Part shown: one piece after another, positions 15,484 through 24,620 of the stretch | Layout: every line of letters starts with the position of its first letter | Position numbering within the stretch: position 1 is the first letter of the stretch | Source: Clostridia bacterium | GTDB lineage: Bacteria > Bacillota > Clostridia > Oscillospirales > Acutalibacteraceae | Length of the DNA stretch: 64,000 bases | Direction: 5' to 3' | Assembly (NCBI GenBank): GCA_017399405.1 | Contig: JAFQCT010000012.1 | Location: forward strand, 248,001-312,000 | Program-made: the position numbers and the translations under genes | Notes under the pieces: model-generated | The model's input: the letters and a program-made list of their open reading frames with translations, nothing else | What the model was told of the DNA's origin: nothing | Database searches by the model: none

Positions 15484-15960
15484 TTAAGCGTCAACAACTG
15501 TTGATGTAAATGTAAGTGTATCGCTATATGTGTCAATAGCTGCAGCAGCCCAAACTGCTGAATCAACATTGATGCTGTAATTAAATGTAGCGTCTGTAAC
15601 AACAGGACCTGTTGTTTTACCTGTAGTTGTTCCACCAAGAGTGTAAGCAAGAGTAGCGTTTGAAGCGTTTAACATATTAAGTCCGTCACCTGTATCAGCA
15701 ACTACTACCTGAATAGCTTTACCTGTTCTGAGGTTAGAACTAACTTTGTATTCAAAATTTGTTGTTGCTGTACTCCAAACAATATTCATTGTTGCAGGGT
15801 AAGTAACTGTGTAAGTACCGTCACCTGTAATTGCAGATGTATCTGTCTGAACTGTTGCAGTACCTGACTGTGTTGTAGCATTAAGTTCAGCTGCAAATGC
15901 AGGAACCATAATTGCCATCATCATAACAAGTGCCATTACTAAAGAAATAACTTTTTTCAT
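15484..15960 (-). CDS. Small secreted protein 5 of tandem IPA-W family
   Basis: 158 residues. Signal peptide MKKVISLVMALVMMMAIMVPAFA. Core: TYTVTYPATMNIVWST (Tyr for the usual Ile before PA), YKVSSNLRTGKAIQVVV, LAYTLGG and VWAAAAIDTYSDTLTFTSTVVDA. Close to copy 4 in its mature N-terminus. No anchor or sorting motif. Unknown function. Confidence 0.85.
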   Translation of the reverse strand: MKKVISLVMALVMMMAIMVPAFAAELNATTQSGTATVQTDTSAITGDGTYTVTYPATMNIVWSTATTNFEYKVSSNLRTGKAIQVVVADTGDGLNMLNASNATLAYTLGGTTTGKTTGPVVTDATFNYSINVDSAVWAAAAIDTYSDTLTFTSTVVDA

Positions 15961-15993
15961 AATTTATATCTCCTTTAAGAATTATTTATAAAA

Positions 15994-16494
15994 TTATACT
16001 CTTTCGATTTCTGCTGTATATGTGAGAATATCGCTGTATTCTTCAACAACTGCTGAATTCCAATCATCTGCAGAAATTGCAACTGTAACTGCCTTTGTTG
16101 CTGCAGGATAGATTGTAGGAACATCTGCTGTGAAAGCAACACCTTCGCCTGCAAGTGTATAAGGAATTTCATAAACACCATCATCAGTTTTCATAACTCC
16201 AGCACCAGCAACTGTAACCTTAACTTTGCCATCTCTCTTAAGGTGTGATTCAACTGTGTATGAAACATCAGTTTCTTCTGTTCCCCAAGGGATTGTTGTG
16301 TCAGCAGGAATTGTAACTGTATATTCTTCTGCGTCTGTGTCACCGATACCGTCACCGTCAGTATCCTTTAATGTTGATGTGTCAATAACTACATCTGCAC
16401 TGTCAGGATTTGCATTAAGCTCAACTGCAAATGCAGGAACCATTACAGCCATCATCATAACAAGTGCCATTGCGAATGATAAAACTTTTTTCAT
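15994..16494 (-). CDS. Small secreted protein 6 of tandem IPA-W family
   Basis: 166 residues. Signal peptide MKKVLSFAMALVMMMAVMVPAFA. Like copy 2 it has the acidic loop KDTDGDGIGD directly before the core. Core: EYTVTIPADTTIPWG, YTVESHLKRDGKVKVTV, IPYTLAGE and DWNSAVVEEYSDILTYTAEIERV. The shared loop suggests calcium-dependent folding or contacts in two of the seven copies. Unknown function. Confidence 0.85.
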   Translation of the reverse strand: MKKVLSFAMALVMMMAVMVPAFAVELNANPDSADVVIDTSTLKDTDGDGIGDTDAEEYTVTIPADTTIPWGTEETDVSYTVESHLKRDGKVKVTVAGAGVMKTDDGVYEIPYTLAGEGVAFTADVPTIYPAATKAVTVAISADDWNSAVVEEYSDILTYTAEIERV

Positions 16495-16529
16495 AATATA
16501 TTACTCCTTTTCAAGATTAAAATTACTAT

Positions 16530-16979
16530 TTATACTGCGTCGGTATATTCAGCAGTGAATGTTAAAATGTCACTGTGTTTACCGCTTGCAGCATGAAGCC
16601 ATTCATCATCTTCAACCTCTACTGAAAGAGTGAAGCTTTCACCATAATCACCAGGGAAGAAAGAGATGTCGTCACTTAATAAACTATATGCGATAGTTTT
16701 CTCACCATCTTTTTCGTTTACAAGTTTGAACTCATTTTGTGAAGAAACTGAAACCTTAACCATTTTGCCAGGTTCAATAAGCATTTTTGTTGCTGTTACT
16801 TCACCAATGTCCATAGCAGTTGTCTGCCATGGGATTTCAATGTCTGCAGGATAAGTCAACTCGTATTCTGCACGGTCAGCACTTGTGGAAATCTCCATTG
16901 ACTGACTACCTGCGAGCACTGGTGTAATGCAAAGTATAAGCATTACAATTGCTAATCCTACTGAAAAGAATTTTTTCAT
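16530..16979 (-). CDS. Small secreted protein 7 of tandem IPA-W family (first in transcription)
   Basis: 149 residues, nearest the giant gene and the most divergent in its signal peptide (MKKFFSVGLAIVMLILCITPVLA). The core keeps YELTYPADIEIPWQ, MVKVSVSSQNEFKL, IAYSLLSD, a Trp in EVEDDEWLHAASGKHSD, and the ending ILTFTAEYTDAV. YTV..SQL is replaced by GEVTATKMLIEPGK. Its divergence and position between the giant and the closer copies suggest an older member or a capping role. Function unknown. Confidence 0.83.
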   Translation of the reverse strand: MKKFFSVGLAIVMLILCITPVLAGSQSMEISTSADRAEYELTYPADIEIPWQTTAMDIGEVTATKMLIEPGKMVKVSVSSQNEFKLVNEKDGEKTIAYSLLSDDISFFPGDYGESFTLSVEVEDDEWLHAASGKHSDILTFTAEYTDAV

Positions 16980-17000
16980 TTTCTGTCATCTCCTCCCTTA

Positions 17001-20000
17001 TTAACTTGTCACTTCGACTGTATAAGTCAACTGTGTACTGTAATCACCAACAGGAGCATTATCCCAAGCGGTTTGCTCAATCTTAATACTTGGTGCATCT
17101 GTCGGCTTTGTGCCTGCTGCTACATCGTCTGCAAACTCTGTAGCCTTAAAGTTTTCTGTTGTGAATTCAATAGAATGTGTACCTGTTGAATCAAGAAGTT
17201 TTCCTTCTTCAGCACCTGAATCCTCAACACTTACTGAAAGTTTTTTGTTACCAAGTGATGCTTCAACTGAATATGAAACATCAACATTATCAGTTGTGTC
17301 CCAATCCACTTGAACTTTTGCAGGGATTGTAACTGTATAAACTGTAGCAAGTGTACCTGTAAATGTAACAGGCAACTCCAATGTTGCAATCGGAACAAGG
17401 TCTTCACCTGTAAGTCCCGCATCAATATCTGCAGTTTCATAAACATTAAAGGTAATTGAGCCTTCATAAACTGCATCTTTAGGAACAGCACTTGCAATAG
17501 TTGAGTCAACTGCTATCTGAAGCGGAATTCTTGAGAACACCTCATCAGGATATAGGTTATCATAAGTTCCAAATGTCAACGGAGTATCTGCTGTAAGGCC
17601 TTCAACAGTGAATGAATTAAGGTCAGCAAATGTTGTACCCGAAGTTTGTGTAAGTTTTAAGTCTGAAACCGCTTGAAGTGTAACTGTTGTGTCAAGCAAC
17701 GCCGCAATATACGACAAATCAACATAAGCAGTATCTTTCATTGACTCTTCATCGTTATTATTAAGTGTAACCATAGCCAATGAACTACCATCTGTTTCAG
17801 CGTCCATAATTGAAATATCACTTACAGAGAACAATCTAATAATTGCCTGTTCAAGTTCATAAAGTTCTTCAACATTGTAATATGCCGGAAGGAATGCGTT
17901 ATACTCTTCAAGAATATCTTTTACATATTGAAGCTCATCTGCTGAAAAACGGACTCTATTCTCGATATGTTCGCTTGCAATATCATAAACAGTCTGCAAC
18001 TTATCACGGAAAGCAAGAATACCACCGTTGATTGTTTCGCCATCTATTGTGTAAGTTTCAGTATTTTTAAGGAAATAAGTGAAACCACGAGAAGTGTTCT
18101 CAAGCTGTGAATAGATAGAACCATCTTCCATCAAACTCTTTGAATAGAACTGTAATGGTTCATATTTGTTTTGCTTGAAGTCTTCAACAGTATCTCGTCC
18201 CGCAATGCTGATAAAGTTACCAATCTTGTATGGAGTAGAATCTGCAACACTGCTATCTACATCTTCAAGTACGCCATCACCATCATAGTCATACTTTACA
18301 GTATAAAGACCTGTAATTTCGGACAAGAAACCTGGTTTCTCTTCACCTTCACCCACTATTACTTCAGTTCTAATGCTTTCGAGAGTCTGGGTCATTCGCA
18401 TTGCCATATTATAGGCATTTAAGAACTGTGCTTTTACCGTTGGGTCAAGGTCTGTATTTTTTTGAGTTACAGTATATCTACCATAGCTCTCGTTATACTG
18501 TTTAACAATCTCCTCAGCAATTTCCTTAGTAATTCCCAATGTATCGTAATTTATATTACCATTGGTAAATCCAGGATAAGGAATATCTGTTTCACCTGTT
18601 ACAACTGTTGTTTTTATTGCATCAGGAAGTCCTGATACAAAATCTGTAAGCTCTGCAACAGTTTTGTCAGGTTGAGGAATTGTTGAAGTGTCTGTCGCAT
18701 AACCTGCGTAAGAATCAAGAACCTTTTTCGCAACCTTTACTTTAGACTGTTGGAAAAGAGAAAGTGCGTTAAACTGTGCAAGTGCTTCGTTATATTTTGC
18801 AGTGATTGTTGAAACATCATAAGGGTCAATTGCCTTAACTGCATCTTCAAACTGCTTTGCAGGAAGTGATTTTGCATCAAATACTTCAGCATATGAAGAA
18901 TGTGAAACACCTGAATAAATTGACGGGTCATAAGTAAAGCCTACATTATCGATTGTAAATGACTTTCCGTCAAGTGAATCTGCGTTTTTACCACCGATAC
19001 AGAACTGAATTGCATAAATATTGTCAAGCCATATTGAATTACCATCAAGCTTTTGCTCATTTATAATACTATTCTTAACCTTAATGTGATAAAGCGGAAT
19101 CATAATATATCCCTTATATCCATCAAGGCTCAATGGGTCACCCCAACCTGTATTCTGCTCAGATGTAAAGCACCACTGACTTGTTGTATGGTTAGTTTCC
19201 CATTCGCCTGTGACAGGGTTAAGAATAAAATATCTCCAATGCTTTTGCTTATATGCGTCTTCATTTTCAAGACCTTCCGTAATATAACCCAAGGAAGAGC
19301 CCATATTAGGACGAGCTTTTATTGGTGTACCCTCTTCATCCTTTGTGTAAACATTAGTAGTAAAGTAGAAACTTGAAAGTTCTGTAAAGTCAACATATAA
19401 AATAAGTGACAAACCGATTGTCCCTTCGCCTGTTGCGTTCTCTGTTGACAATTTTCCAAGACTGTCTTTACTTGTAATATTATTCTGGAATGAAGCCCAA
19501 TCTGTTGCATCTTCACCATGTCTTGTAAAAGTTACTGTGTGGTATACACCATCCTGATTATCCGTTGTAAACGAACTGTCAATATTCATTGTTGCAGCGT
19601 GAGTATTAAGATAACCATCGTCTGTAATTTCAGCAGTAGCAGCATCATAATGAAGTCTGTTATCCATTACTTCTTGTGAATAATCACTGTCAGTTGGTGA
19701 ATAACCATAGTCACCCTCATTTGTGATGTTTACACTGCCATTTGTTGTGTAAGTTGTAAAGCCCTTTGTATGTCTCCAGCCTTGTGCCATTGTGTAAACT
19801 CCACCACCCGGGTTATGAGTACCGGCAGAAAGACCATTCACACTTGTAAAGCCTGTAGAATATGCATTCTTGTTTTCTGCAATCTGCCAAGCCTCAGTCC
19901 CAAGTGCCATATTTTCGAAATCGTTATATACAATAAACGGATAATTAGCAAGCTGTTGACCAACAACAAATTCGTTGTCGTCTGAGCTGTCAAGATGTGC

Positions 20001-22205
20001 TATATATTTAAGAATTCTCTCCTCTTCAGTCTTACCTAACATTTCAAGCTGACCGAAATTCAAAAGAGCGTATGCTTTCCAGATTTTAATAATCTCTTTA
20101 CGGAGTTCATCGCTTACGATTGTTATATTTTCAGGTGCAGGAAGTTTTTCCATAGCACGAATAATAACCGGGACAAGCTCATCTTTATCGGCGTTAGCAG
20201 TAGTTAATGTTCCCGCTGCTAAGCAAGCTTCATAAGCTTCCCATGCAACAGCCCAAGAGTCTCTGTGAAGCTGTTGTGCTGCCCAAGCAAGACCAACACC
20301 TATTTTACCATCGTCAGCGTCGTTCTTTGACAAATCAAGGAAATCTGTACTCTTGCCTTTTGATTCAAACGCTTGTCTGTAAGCTTCAACCAATGCAAGA
20401 ATGTACTCAATTTCACGATAGTCGGACCAGTCAGGCTCTTCAATATACTTATCAATTTCATCAAAAATAATTCTTGAAATTTCAAGCTCTTCATTATAAT
20501 AAGTTGTGATGTTATTACCTGTGTTAGCAACACCATCAAGAGAGTTTTCTGAGTAAGCTCCACCATCTGTACGATAGAAGAAAATATTATCAATATAAAA
20601 GCTGTTCTGAAGACTATCGTCACTGCAACCCTCAATTGAGAAACCGGCATTATAAATATCTTCAATAGCTTTAAGACCTGCTTCCCTATTCATAACAGTT
20701 GTGCCACTAACATAAGCACGGTCAGTTGAAGCATTACCTGTTGTTACAGAAGTTTTTGCCGATGCGGGGTCCAAAGGCATTGCAAGCATATAACCGATTT
20801 TTGAATAATCAAGATTACCCTCTGATACATCTTCTTCAATATGGGTAATACCATTATCATAATTCCAATAGTAGGTATGCTTTGTTCCCCAGCCAAAAAT
20901 GCCCGAACTTGTTTTGTATGCTCTGCGATGTATAAGTAATGCATCTGATATACTTGTACCTGCATTATCAACAATCACCTTTTGTGAAAAGGTCATTCCA
21001 CCCATCCAAGCATTTGCTTTATCTGCACTAACGCTGTTTCCGTCAAGTATACTTGTCTCCTGACCAAAATCCTGGTTACTAATATCAACATAAGTTGCTG
21101 TTTCAGAACACATAAATTCTAACGGAATACGAACATAACCTTTGAAGTTTCCAAGGTCAACAGTACCATTGTCGTTGAGCATTACCTTATCCCAGCCACC
21201 GTCTTCACGCTGAACATAAACATAAGGGTCTGCACCAGTATATGTTGGAGCTGCTGTACCTTTTGTTGAATAAACAATAGGACTTACTCGCTGATATGTA
21301 TTAATCGTTCCATCCTTCCATTCAACCCACATCTTCTCGTTTGTACGAAGTCTGAATGAAACACCTTTAAGTTCAACATCAGAAAGGTCCATCCAGTACC
21401 ACATTTCTGTAGCACCCTTAAAGTCCCATGTCTGACGAGAAAATGATGTATCGAAAGTTTGTGTACCTGTTGGCTTATCGTTCATAATAAAACGAAGTGC
21501 TGATGTGTCACCAATATTATCTGTAAGGTCATCTGTACCTGTTTCAGCCGCAGCACCCATATAAAGAAGCTGACCACCTGTAGCAACACCATCATCAGTA
21601 CCTTTTTCAAAAGTCATAATTTCACGAACAGCTGTATCACTTGTTGAAAGATAATGGAATTTTTCAGAATCAAACTTAACTGTAGGTACATTTGTAACTG
21701 TTGTGTAAATTGATTGTGAAAACCAGTTTTCACTATCAACCGCAGTAATTGTAATACTATATCTGTATTTCTCAAAATTGAGCTTACCAATATCACTTGC
21801 ATTAAAGGTTGCAGATGTTCCCGTTACTTTGATAGTATCAATAACAGTTTCGCTATGCACCTTATCCTTCTCGCCCAAATTAATGAGTTCAAGAATATAG
21901 AAAGCAATAGGGACGTCATCTCTTGCAGCTTTTTCAGCATCTGTAATCACACCATCTGCAATTTCAGCCTTGTACTCATCATAAGAAGCACCCAACGAAG
22001 CCGCAGGGAATGTAACTTGAATATTCCCATCATCGTCAACCCACGCGTCTGCACCGCTATTAACAGCACTTTCATCAAAATATGGTGCAGGGTCATACTC
22101 ACTTGATGTAACTGCCGACATCATCATAAATGGTATCGATGTGATTATCATTACCATAGCGAGTACAATTGCTATGCACTTTTTGGAAGATAATTTTTTC
22201 TTCAT
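17001..22205 (-). CDS. Giant secreted multidomain protein (1734 aa) ending in an IPA-W domain
   Basis: Signal peptide MKKKLSSKKCIAIVLAMVMIITSIPFMMMSAV. Residues about 40-175 are Fn3-like (YSITITAVDSENWFS). Two large similar modules, about 175-550 and 765-1130, each contain KGYvrIPL and end in IDNIFFY or IDNVGFTYD, the pattern of jelly-roll carbohydrate-binding domains. Helical stretches follow each (about 560-760 and 1140-1510). The last about 115 residues (VYTVTIPAKVQVDW..VEASLGNKKLSVSV..AWDNAPVGDYSTQLTYTVEV) are the same domain as the seven small proteins downstream. No catalytic motif or anchor is visible. A secreted scaffold or adhesin whose final domain could assemble with the small subunits is the simplest reading, but is inference. 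Confidence 0.85.
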   Translation of the reverse strand: MKKKLSSKKCIAIVLAMVMIITSIPFMMMSAVTSSEYDPAPYFDESAVNSGADAWVDDDGNIQVTFPAASLGASYDEYKAEIADGVITDAEKAARDDVPIAFYILELINLGEKDKVHSETVIDTIKVTGTSATFNASDIGKLNFEKYRYSITITAVDSENWFSQSIYTTVTNVPTVKFDSEKFHYLSTSDTAVREIMTFEKGTDDGVATGGQLLYMGAAAETGTDDLTDNIGDTSALRFIMNDKPTGTQTFDTSFSRQTWDFKGATEMWYWMDLSDVELKGVSFRLRTNEKMWVEWKDGTINTYQRVSPIVYSTKGTAAPTYTGADPYVYVQREDGGWDKVMLNDNGTVDLGNFKGYVRIPLEFMCSETATYVDISNQDFGQETSILDGNSVSADKANAWMGGMTFSQKVIVDNAGTSISDALLIHRRAYKTSSGIFGWGTKHTYYWNYDNGITHIEEDVSEGNLDYSKIGYMLAMPLDPASAKTSVTTGNASTDRAYVSGTTVMNREAGLKAIEDIYNAGFSIEGCSDDSLQNSFYIDNIFFYRTDGGAYSENSLDGVANTGNNITTYYNEELEISRIIFDEIDKYIEEPDWSDYREIEYILALVEAYRQAFESKGKSTDFLDLSKNDADDGKIGVGLAWAAQQLHRDSWAVAWEAYEACLAAGTLTTANADKDELVPVIIRAMEKLPAPENITIVSDELRKEIIKIWKAYALLNFGQLEMLGKTEEERILKYIAHLDSSDDNEFVVGQQLANYPFIVYNDFENMALGTEAWQIAENKNAYSTGFTSVNGLSAGTHNPGGGVYTMAQGWRHTKGFTTYTTNGSVNITNEGDYGYSPTDSDYSQEVMDNRLHYDAATAEITDDGYLNTHAATMNIDSSFTTDNQDGVYHTVTFTRHGEDATDWASFQNNITSKDSLGKLSTENATGEGTIGLSLILYVDFTELSSFYFTTNVYTKDEEGTPIKARPNMGSSLGYITEGLENEDAYKQKHWRYFILNPVTGEWETNHTTSQWCFTSEQNTGWGDPLSLDGYKGYIMIPLYHIKVKNSIINEQKLDGNSIWLDNIYAIQFCIGGKNADSLDGKSFTIDNVGFTYDPSIYSGVSHSSYAEVFDAKSLPAKQFEDAVKAIDPYDVSTITAKYNEALAQFNALSLFQQSKVKVAKKVLDSYAGYATDTSTIPQPDKTVAELTDFVSGLPDAIKTTVVTGETDIPYPGFTNGNINYDTLGITKEIAEEIVKQYNESYGRYTVTQKNTDLDPTVKAQFLNAYNMAMRMTQTLESIRTEVIVGEGEEKPGFLSEITGLYTVKYDYDGDGVLEDVDSSVADSTPYKIGNFISIAGRDTVEDFKQNKYEPLQFYSKSLMEDGSIYSQLENTSRGFTYFLKNTETYTIDGETINGGILAFRDKLQTVYDIASEHIENRVRFSADELQYVKDILEEYNAFLPAYYNVEELYELEQAIIRLFSVSDISIMDAETDGSSLAMVTLNNNDEESMKDTAYVDLSYIAALLDTTVTLQAVSDLKLTQTSGTTFADLNSFTVEGLTADTPLTFGTYDNLYPDEVFSRIPLQIAVDSTIASAVPKDAVYEGSITFNVYETADIDAGLTGEDLVPIATLELPVTFTGTLATVYTVTIPAKVQVDWDTTDNVDVSYSVEASLGNKKLSVSVEDSGAEEGKLLDSTGTHSIEFTTENFKATEFADDVAAGTKPTDAPSIKIEQTAWDNAPVGDYSTQLTYTVEVTS

Positions 22206-22243
22206 ACTCTTCTTCCTTTCTGTTTCTAATCTATATAAAGTAA

Positions 22244-23062
22244 TTATTTTACAATCAAATCTGTTTTAACAACAAAGTTGTTGAGAGGTGTTCTTGCCTG
22301 GTCAAATGAATATGGCTGTTGATGAACAATTGCCTTATATTCACCTGCTGGGAGTGAACGGGAAATGTTAAATCTTGAAACTGAATAACCCGGCTGAACA
22401 AGTCCTGACTGATAAAGTGTTTCGTCACTTTCATCAATAATACCGTTTTCGTTATTGTCAAGATAAATTGTGAATACTACAAAACAAATATCTTTATTCT
22501 TTTCTGAATTTGAGAGAATGAAGTTCTGCTCAACCTGATTTGCTTTGAAGTTAATTTGGGCAATACCATTCATAGTAACATTCTTTGAACCCATATCTTC
22601 AACTTTTTCAGGTAAATCAAGTTCACCCAAGCCCTGTTGCTGATTAACATCAAGAAGATTTGGTGCTGTTGTGGTAGGCTCTTCATCACCGCCACCAATC
22701 AACATTCCAAGTCCTGCAATAAGACCAACAAGAGCAACAAGCCCTAATACTACCAAAACTATTATTGCTAAAAGATTATCTTTTTTAACTGCAATAAATG
22801 AACCCGATTCAAGTTCAATATAACCAATTGTTTTATATCTTGCAGAAGATGTTGGCTTATAAACGATTTCTTCAATATCGTTTGAAACGATTGTGCCGAT
22901 TTCGTCTTTACCACAAGCCAATTGACCAACAACACGAATACCGCCATCGGGGTAAAGAGCTTTCATTTCTTTTACAGTATAGCAACCTATTTCAAAGCCC
23001 GTATCCTTGTTGTAATATGACTCTAAATAATCGTTGCCTTGTTTAATATTAAATACTGCCAA
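22244..23062 (-). CDS. Membrane protein with cytoplasmic and extracellular domains, first gene of the surface locus
   Basis: 272 residues from a TTG start at 23062 (Shine-Dalgarno TAGGAGGG, 7 bases upstream). Residues 1-97 are soluble and would be cytoplasmic. One transmembrane helix (about 98-123, LLAIIVLVVLGLVALVGLIAGLGML) and a GGGDEEPTTTAPN linker lead to an extracellular beta domain ending DDETLYQSGLVQPGYSVSRF..LPAGEYKAIVHQQPYS..NFVVKTDLIVK. DNNENGIIDES in it is a possible calcium loop. The 'LYqSgLv.PG..i......L..GeY' pattern is one I have seen in other Clostridia surface proteins without a named function. Leads the operon with the giant protein. Confidence 0.8.
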   Translation of the reverse strand: MAVFNIKQGNDYLESYYNKDTGFEIGCYTVKEMKALYPDGGIRVVGQLACGKDEIGTIVSNDIEEIVYKPTSSARYKTIGYIELESGSFIAVKKDNLLAIIVLVVLGLVALVGLIAGLGMLIGGGDEEPTTTAPNLLDVNQQQGLGELDLPEKVEDMGSKNVTMNGIAQINFKANQVEQNFILSNSEKNKDICFVVFTIYLDNNENGIIDESDETLYQSGLVQPGYSVSRFNISRSLPAGEYKAIVHQQPYSFDQARTPLNNFVVKTDLIVK

Positions 23063-23121
23063 AACAGTACCCTCCTAAAAATGAATATAGTTATAGATAA
23101 TAATCCTATTATAGATATTAT

Positions 23122-23151
23122 ATTTTACCTTAACACAGCACTACTTGTCAA
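23122..23151 (-). promoter_or_regulatory. Promoter of the surface-protein locus
   Basis: Minus strand TTGACA (23151-23146), 18-base spacer, TAAAAT (23127-23122). It is the only strong promoter seen upstream of the ten genes; intergenic gaps inside the locus are 20-40 bases. Confidence 0.7.
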
Positions 23152-23176
23152 GCATATTTGAACAAAATATGAACAG

Positions 23177-23212
23177 AAAAACCCACGCAAAATAGACATT
23201 CTGCGTGGGTTT
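23177..23212 (-). terminator. Terminator of the SPFH operon
   Basis: AAAACCCACGCA pairs with TGCGTGGGTTTT across a 12-base loop, 41 bases after the SPFH stop. T-runs on both sides. Confidence 0.8.
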
Positions 23213-23252
23213 TATTAGTTATTCGTCACATTTAGACAATGTGTTTTATTTT

Positions 23253-24146
23253 TTATTTTTTCACAAGTTCTGTAAGAGATGTTGCAAGACCTGCGAGCCC
23301 CTGAATTTCTGATGGAATAATAATTTTTGTAGCCTGACCATCAGCTGCTTTTTCAAATGACTCAAGTGCTTTGATACTGATAAACTCTTTACTTGGATTT
23401 ACCTTGTTAATCATATCAATACCCGCTGCAGTTGCTTCCTGAATTTTAAGGATTGCTGCTGCCTCACCTTCTGCTTCACGGATTTTTGACTCTTTAATAG
23501 CGTCAGCACGAAGAATAGCAGATTCTTTTTCACCTTCTGCAACAAGGATTGCTGCTTTCTTTTCACCTTCTGCCTGCAAAATCTTTTCACGGCGTTCGCG
23601 TTCAGCTTTCATCTGTTTTTCCATTGAATCCTGAATTTCTTTTGGAGGCATAATGTTTTTAAGTTCAACACGGTTAATCTTGATACCCCAAGCGTCCGTT
23701 GCTTCGTCAAGAACTGTTGTGATTTTTGAATTGATTACATCTCTTGAGGTAAGAGTTGCATCAAGTTCCATATCACCAATAATGTTACGAAGTGTTGTAG
23801 CTGTAAGGTTTTCAATAGCCATCATTGGTCTTTCAACGCCATAAGTGAAAAGTTTTGGGTCGATAATTCTATAGAAAACAACTGTATCAATTGACATTGT
23901 AACATTATCTTTTGTAATAACAGGCTGTGGTGGGAAATCCACAACTGCTTCTTTAAGGCTTACTCTTTTTGCTACTCTGTCAATAATAGGGATTTTTACA
24001 TGAATACCTGTTTCCCAAGTGGTGTGATATGCACCAAGTCTTTCAATAACATAAGCATTTGCCTGTGGTACGATAATTACATTTTTGATGATAATTGCAA
24101 TTACAAGTACTGCGATGATAATAAAAGGTGTAATAATAAATTCCAT
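23253..24146 (-). CDS. SPFH/Band-7 (stomatin-like) membrane protein
   Basis: 297 residues. A short N-terminal membrane segment (FIITPFIIIAVLVIAIIIKNVIIV) is followed by the band-7 domain (QANAYVIERLGAYHTTWETGIHVKIPIIDRV..FPPQPVITKDNVTMSID) and an Ala/Glu-rich coiled coil (AERERREKILQAEGEKKAAIL). Stomatin/QmcA-type proteins oligomerise as membrane-domain scaffolds and usually partner an NfeD protein. Here the NfeD gene lies 23 bases upstream in the same operon. Probable role: organising membrane microdomains or regulating membrane proteases. Confidence 0.94.
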   Translation of the reverse strand: MEFIITPFIIIAVLVIAIIIKNVIIVPQANAYVIERLGAYHTTWETGIHVKIPIIDRVAKRVSLKEAVVDFPPQPVITKDNVTMSIDTVVFYRIIDPKLFTYGVERPMMAIENLTATTLRNIIGDMELDATLTSRDVINSKITTVLDEATDAWGIKINRVELKNIMPPKEIQDSMEKQMKAERERREKILQAEGEKKAAILVAEGEKESAILRADAIKESKIREAEGEAAAILKIQEATAAGIDMINKVNPSKEFISIKALESFEKAADGQATKIIIPSEIQGLAGLATSLTELVKK

Positions 24147-24169
24147 AATTTTTCTCCTTTAATAAATAA

Positions 24170-24607
24170 TTATTTAGTTATAACGAGCGTTGTTCCCTCA
24201 ACGCTTATTATTTTAACTGATTGGTCTTTTTCTATTTTTTCGCCATTCTGGGTTTTGGCTTTCCAATAAATGTCGCCTACAAGCACTTTTCCGTTAAGTT
24301 CATCTGTATCTTCAGTAGTTTTACCGTATTTCCCGATAAGTTTACTGTCTGCACTTACTTCGTCTTTTTCTTTTTTTATGTATTTCTTGTAAACCTTACG
24401 AGAAATAAACATAGCAATTATACTGAGTATCACAAAAACGAGTGCTTGAACAAGAAAACTGTCAATCACCAAAGACACAAGACAAGTAAGAAGTGCCGCA
24501 GGTACAAACCATATTGACACAAGTGCCGCTGTTGAAAGTTCAATTATAAGGGCTACAACGCCCACAGCGACCCACAATGCCCACAAATTTTCAAATAAAA
24601 ACTCCAA
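24170..24607 (-). CDS. NfeD-family membrane protein
   Basis: 145 residues: transmembrane helices in the first about 75 (LWALWVAVGVVALIIELS.., FLVQALVFVILSIIAMFI) and a C-terminal OB-fold domain (LIGKYGKTTEDTDELNGKVLVGDIYWKAK). NfeD proteins work with SPFH proteins, matching its neighbour. The start is taken as TTG at 24607, 8 bases after AGGAG. The in-frame TTG at 24628 would overlap the preceding gene and sit ahead of the Shine-Dalgarno. Short NfeD1b type, without the ClpP-like protease domain. Confidence 0.9.
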   Translation of the reverse strand: MEFLFENLWALWVAVGVVALIIELSTAALVSIWFVPAALLTCLVSLVIDSFLVQALVFVILSIIAMFISRKVYKKYIKKEKDEVSADSKLIGKYGKTTEDTDELNGKVLVGDIYWKAKTQNGEKIEKDQSVKIISVEGTTLVITK

Positions 24608-24620
24608 CTCTTTCACTCCT

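Noticed and set aside
13452-16979. Sortase-assembled pilins
   Set aside because: None of the seven small proteins has LPxTG, a C-terminal helix, a pilin motif or E-box; they end directly after the last beta strand.
14165-17509. Several overlapping frames in the surface locus rich in Leu, Gln and Thr
   Set aside because: They are shifted-frame or antisense shadows of the paralogue genes, without start signals, and arise from the repeated GCA/ACT/GTT codons.
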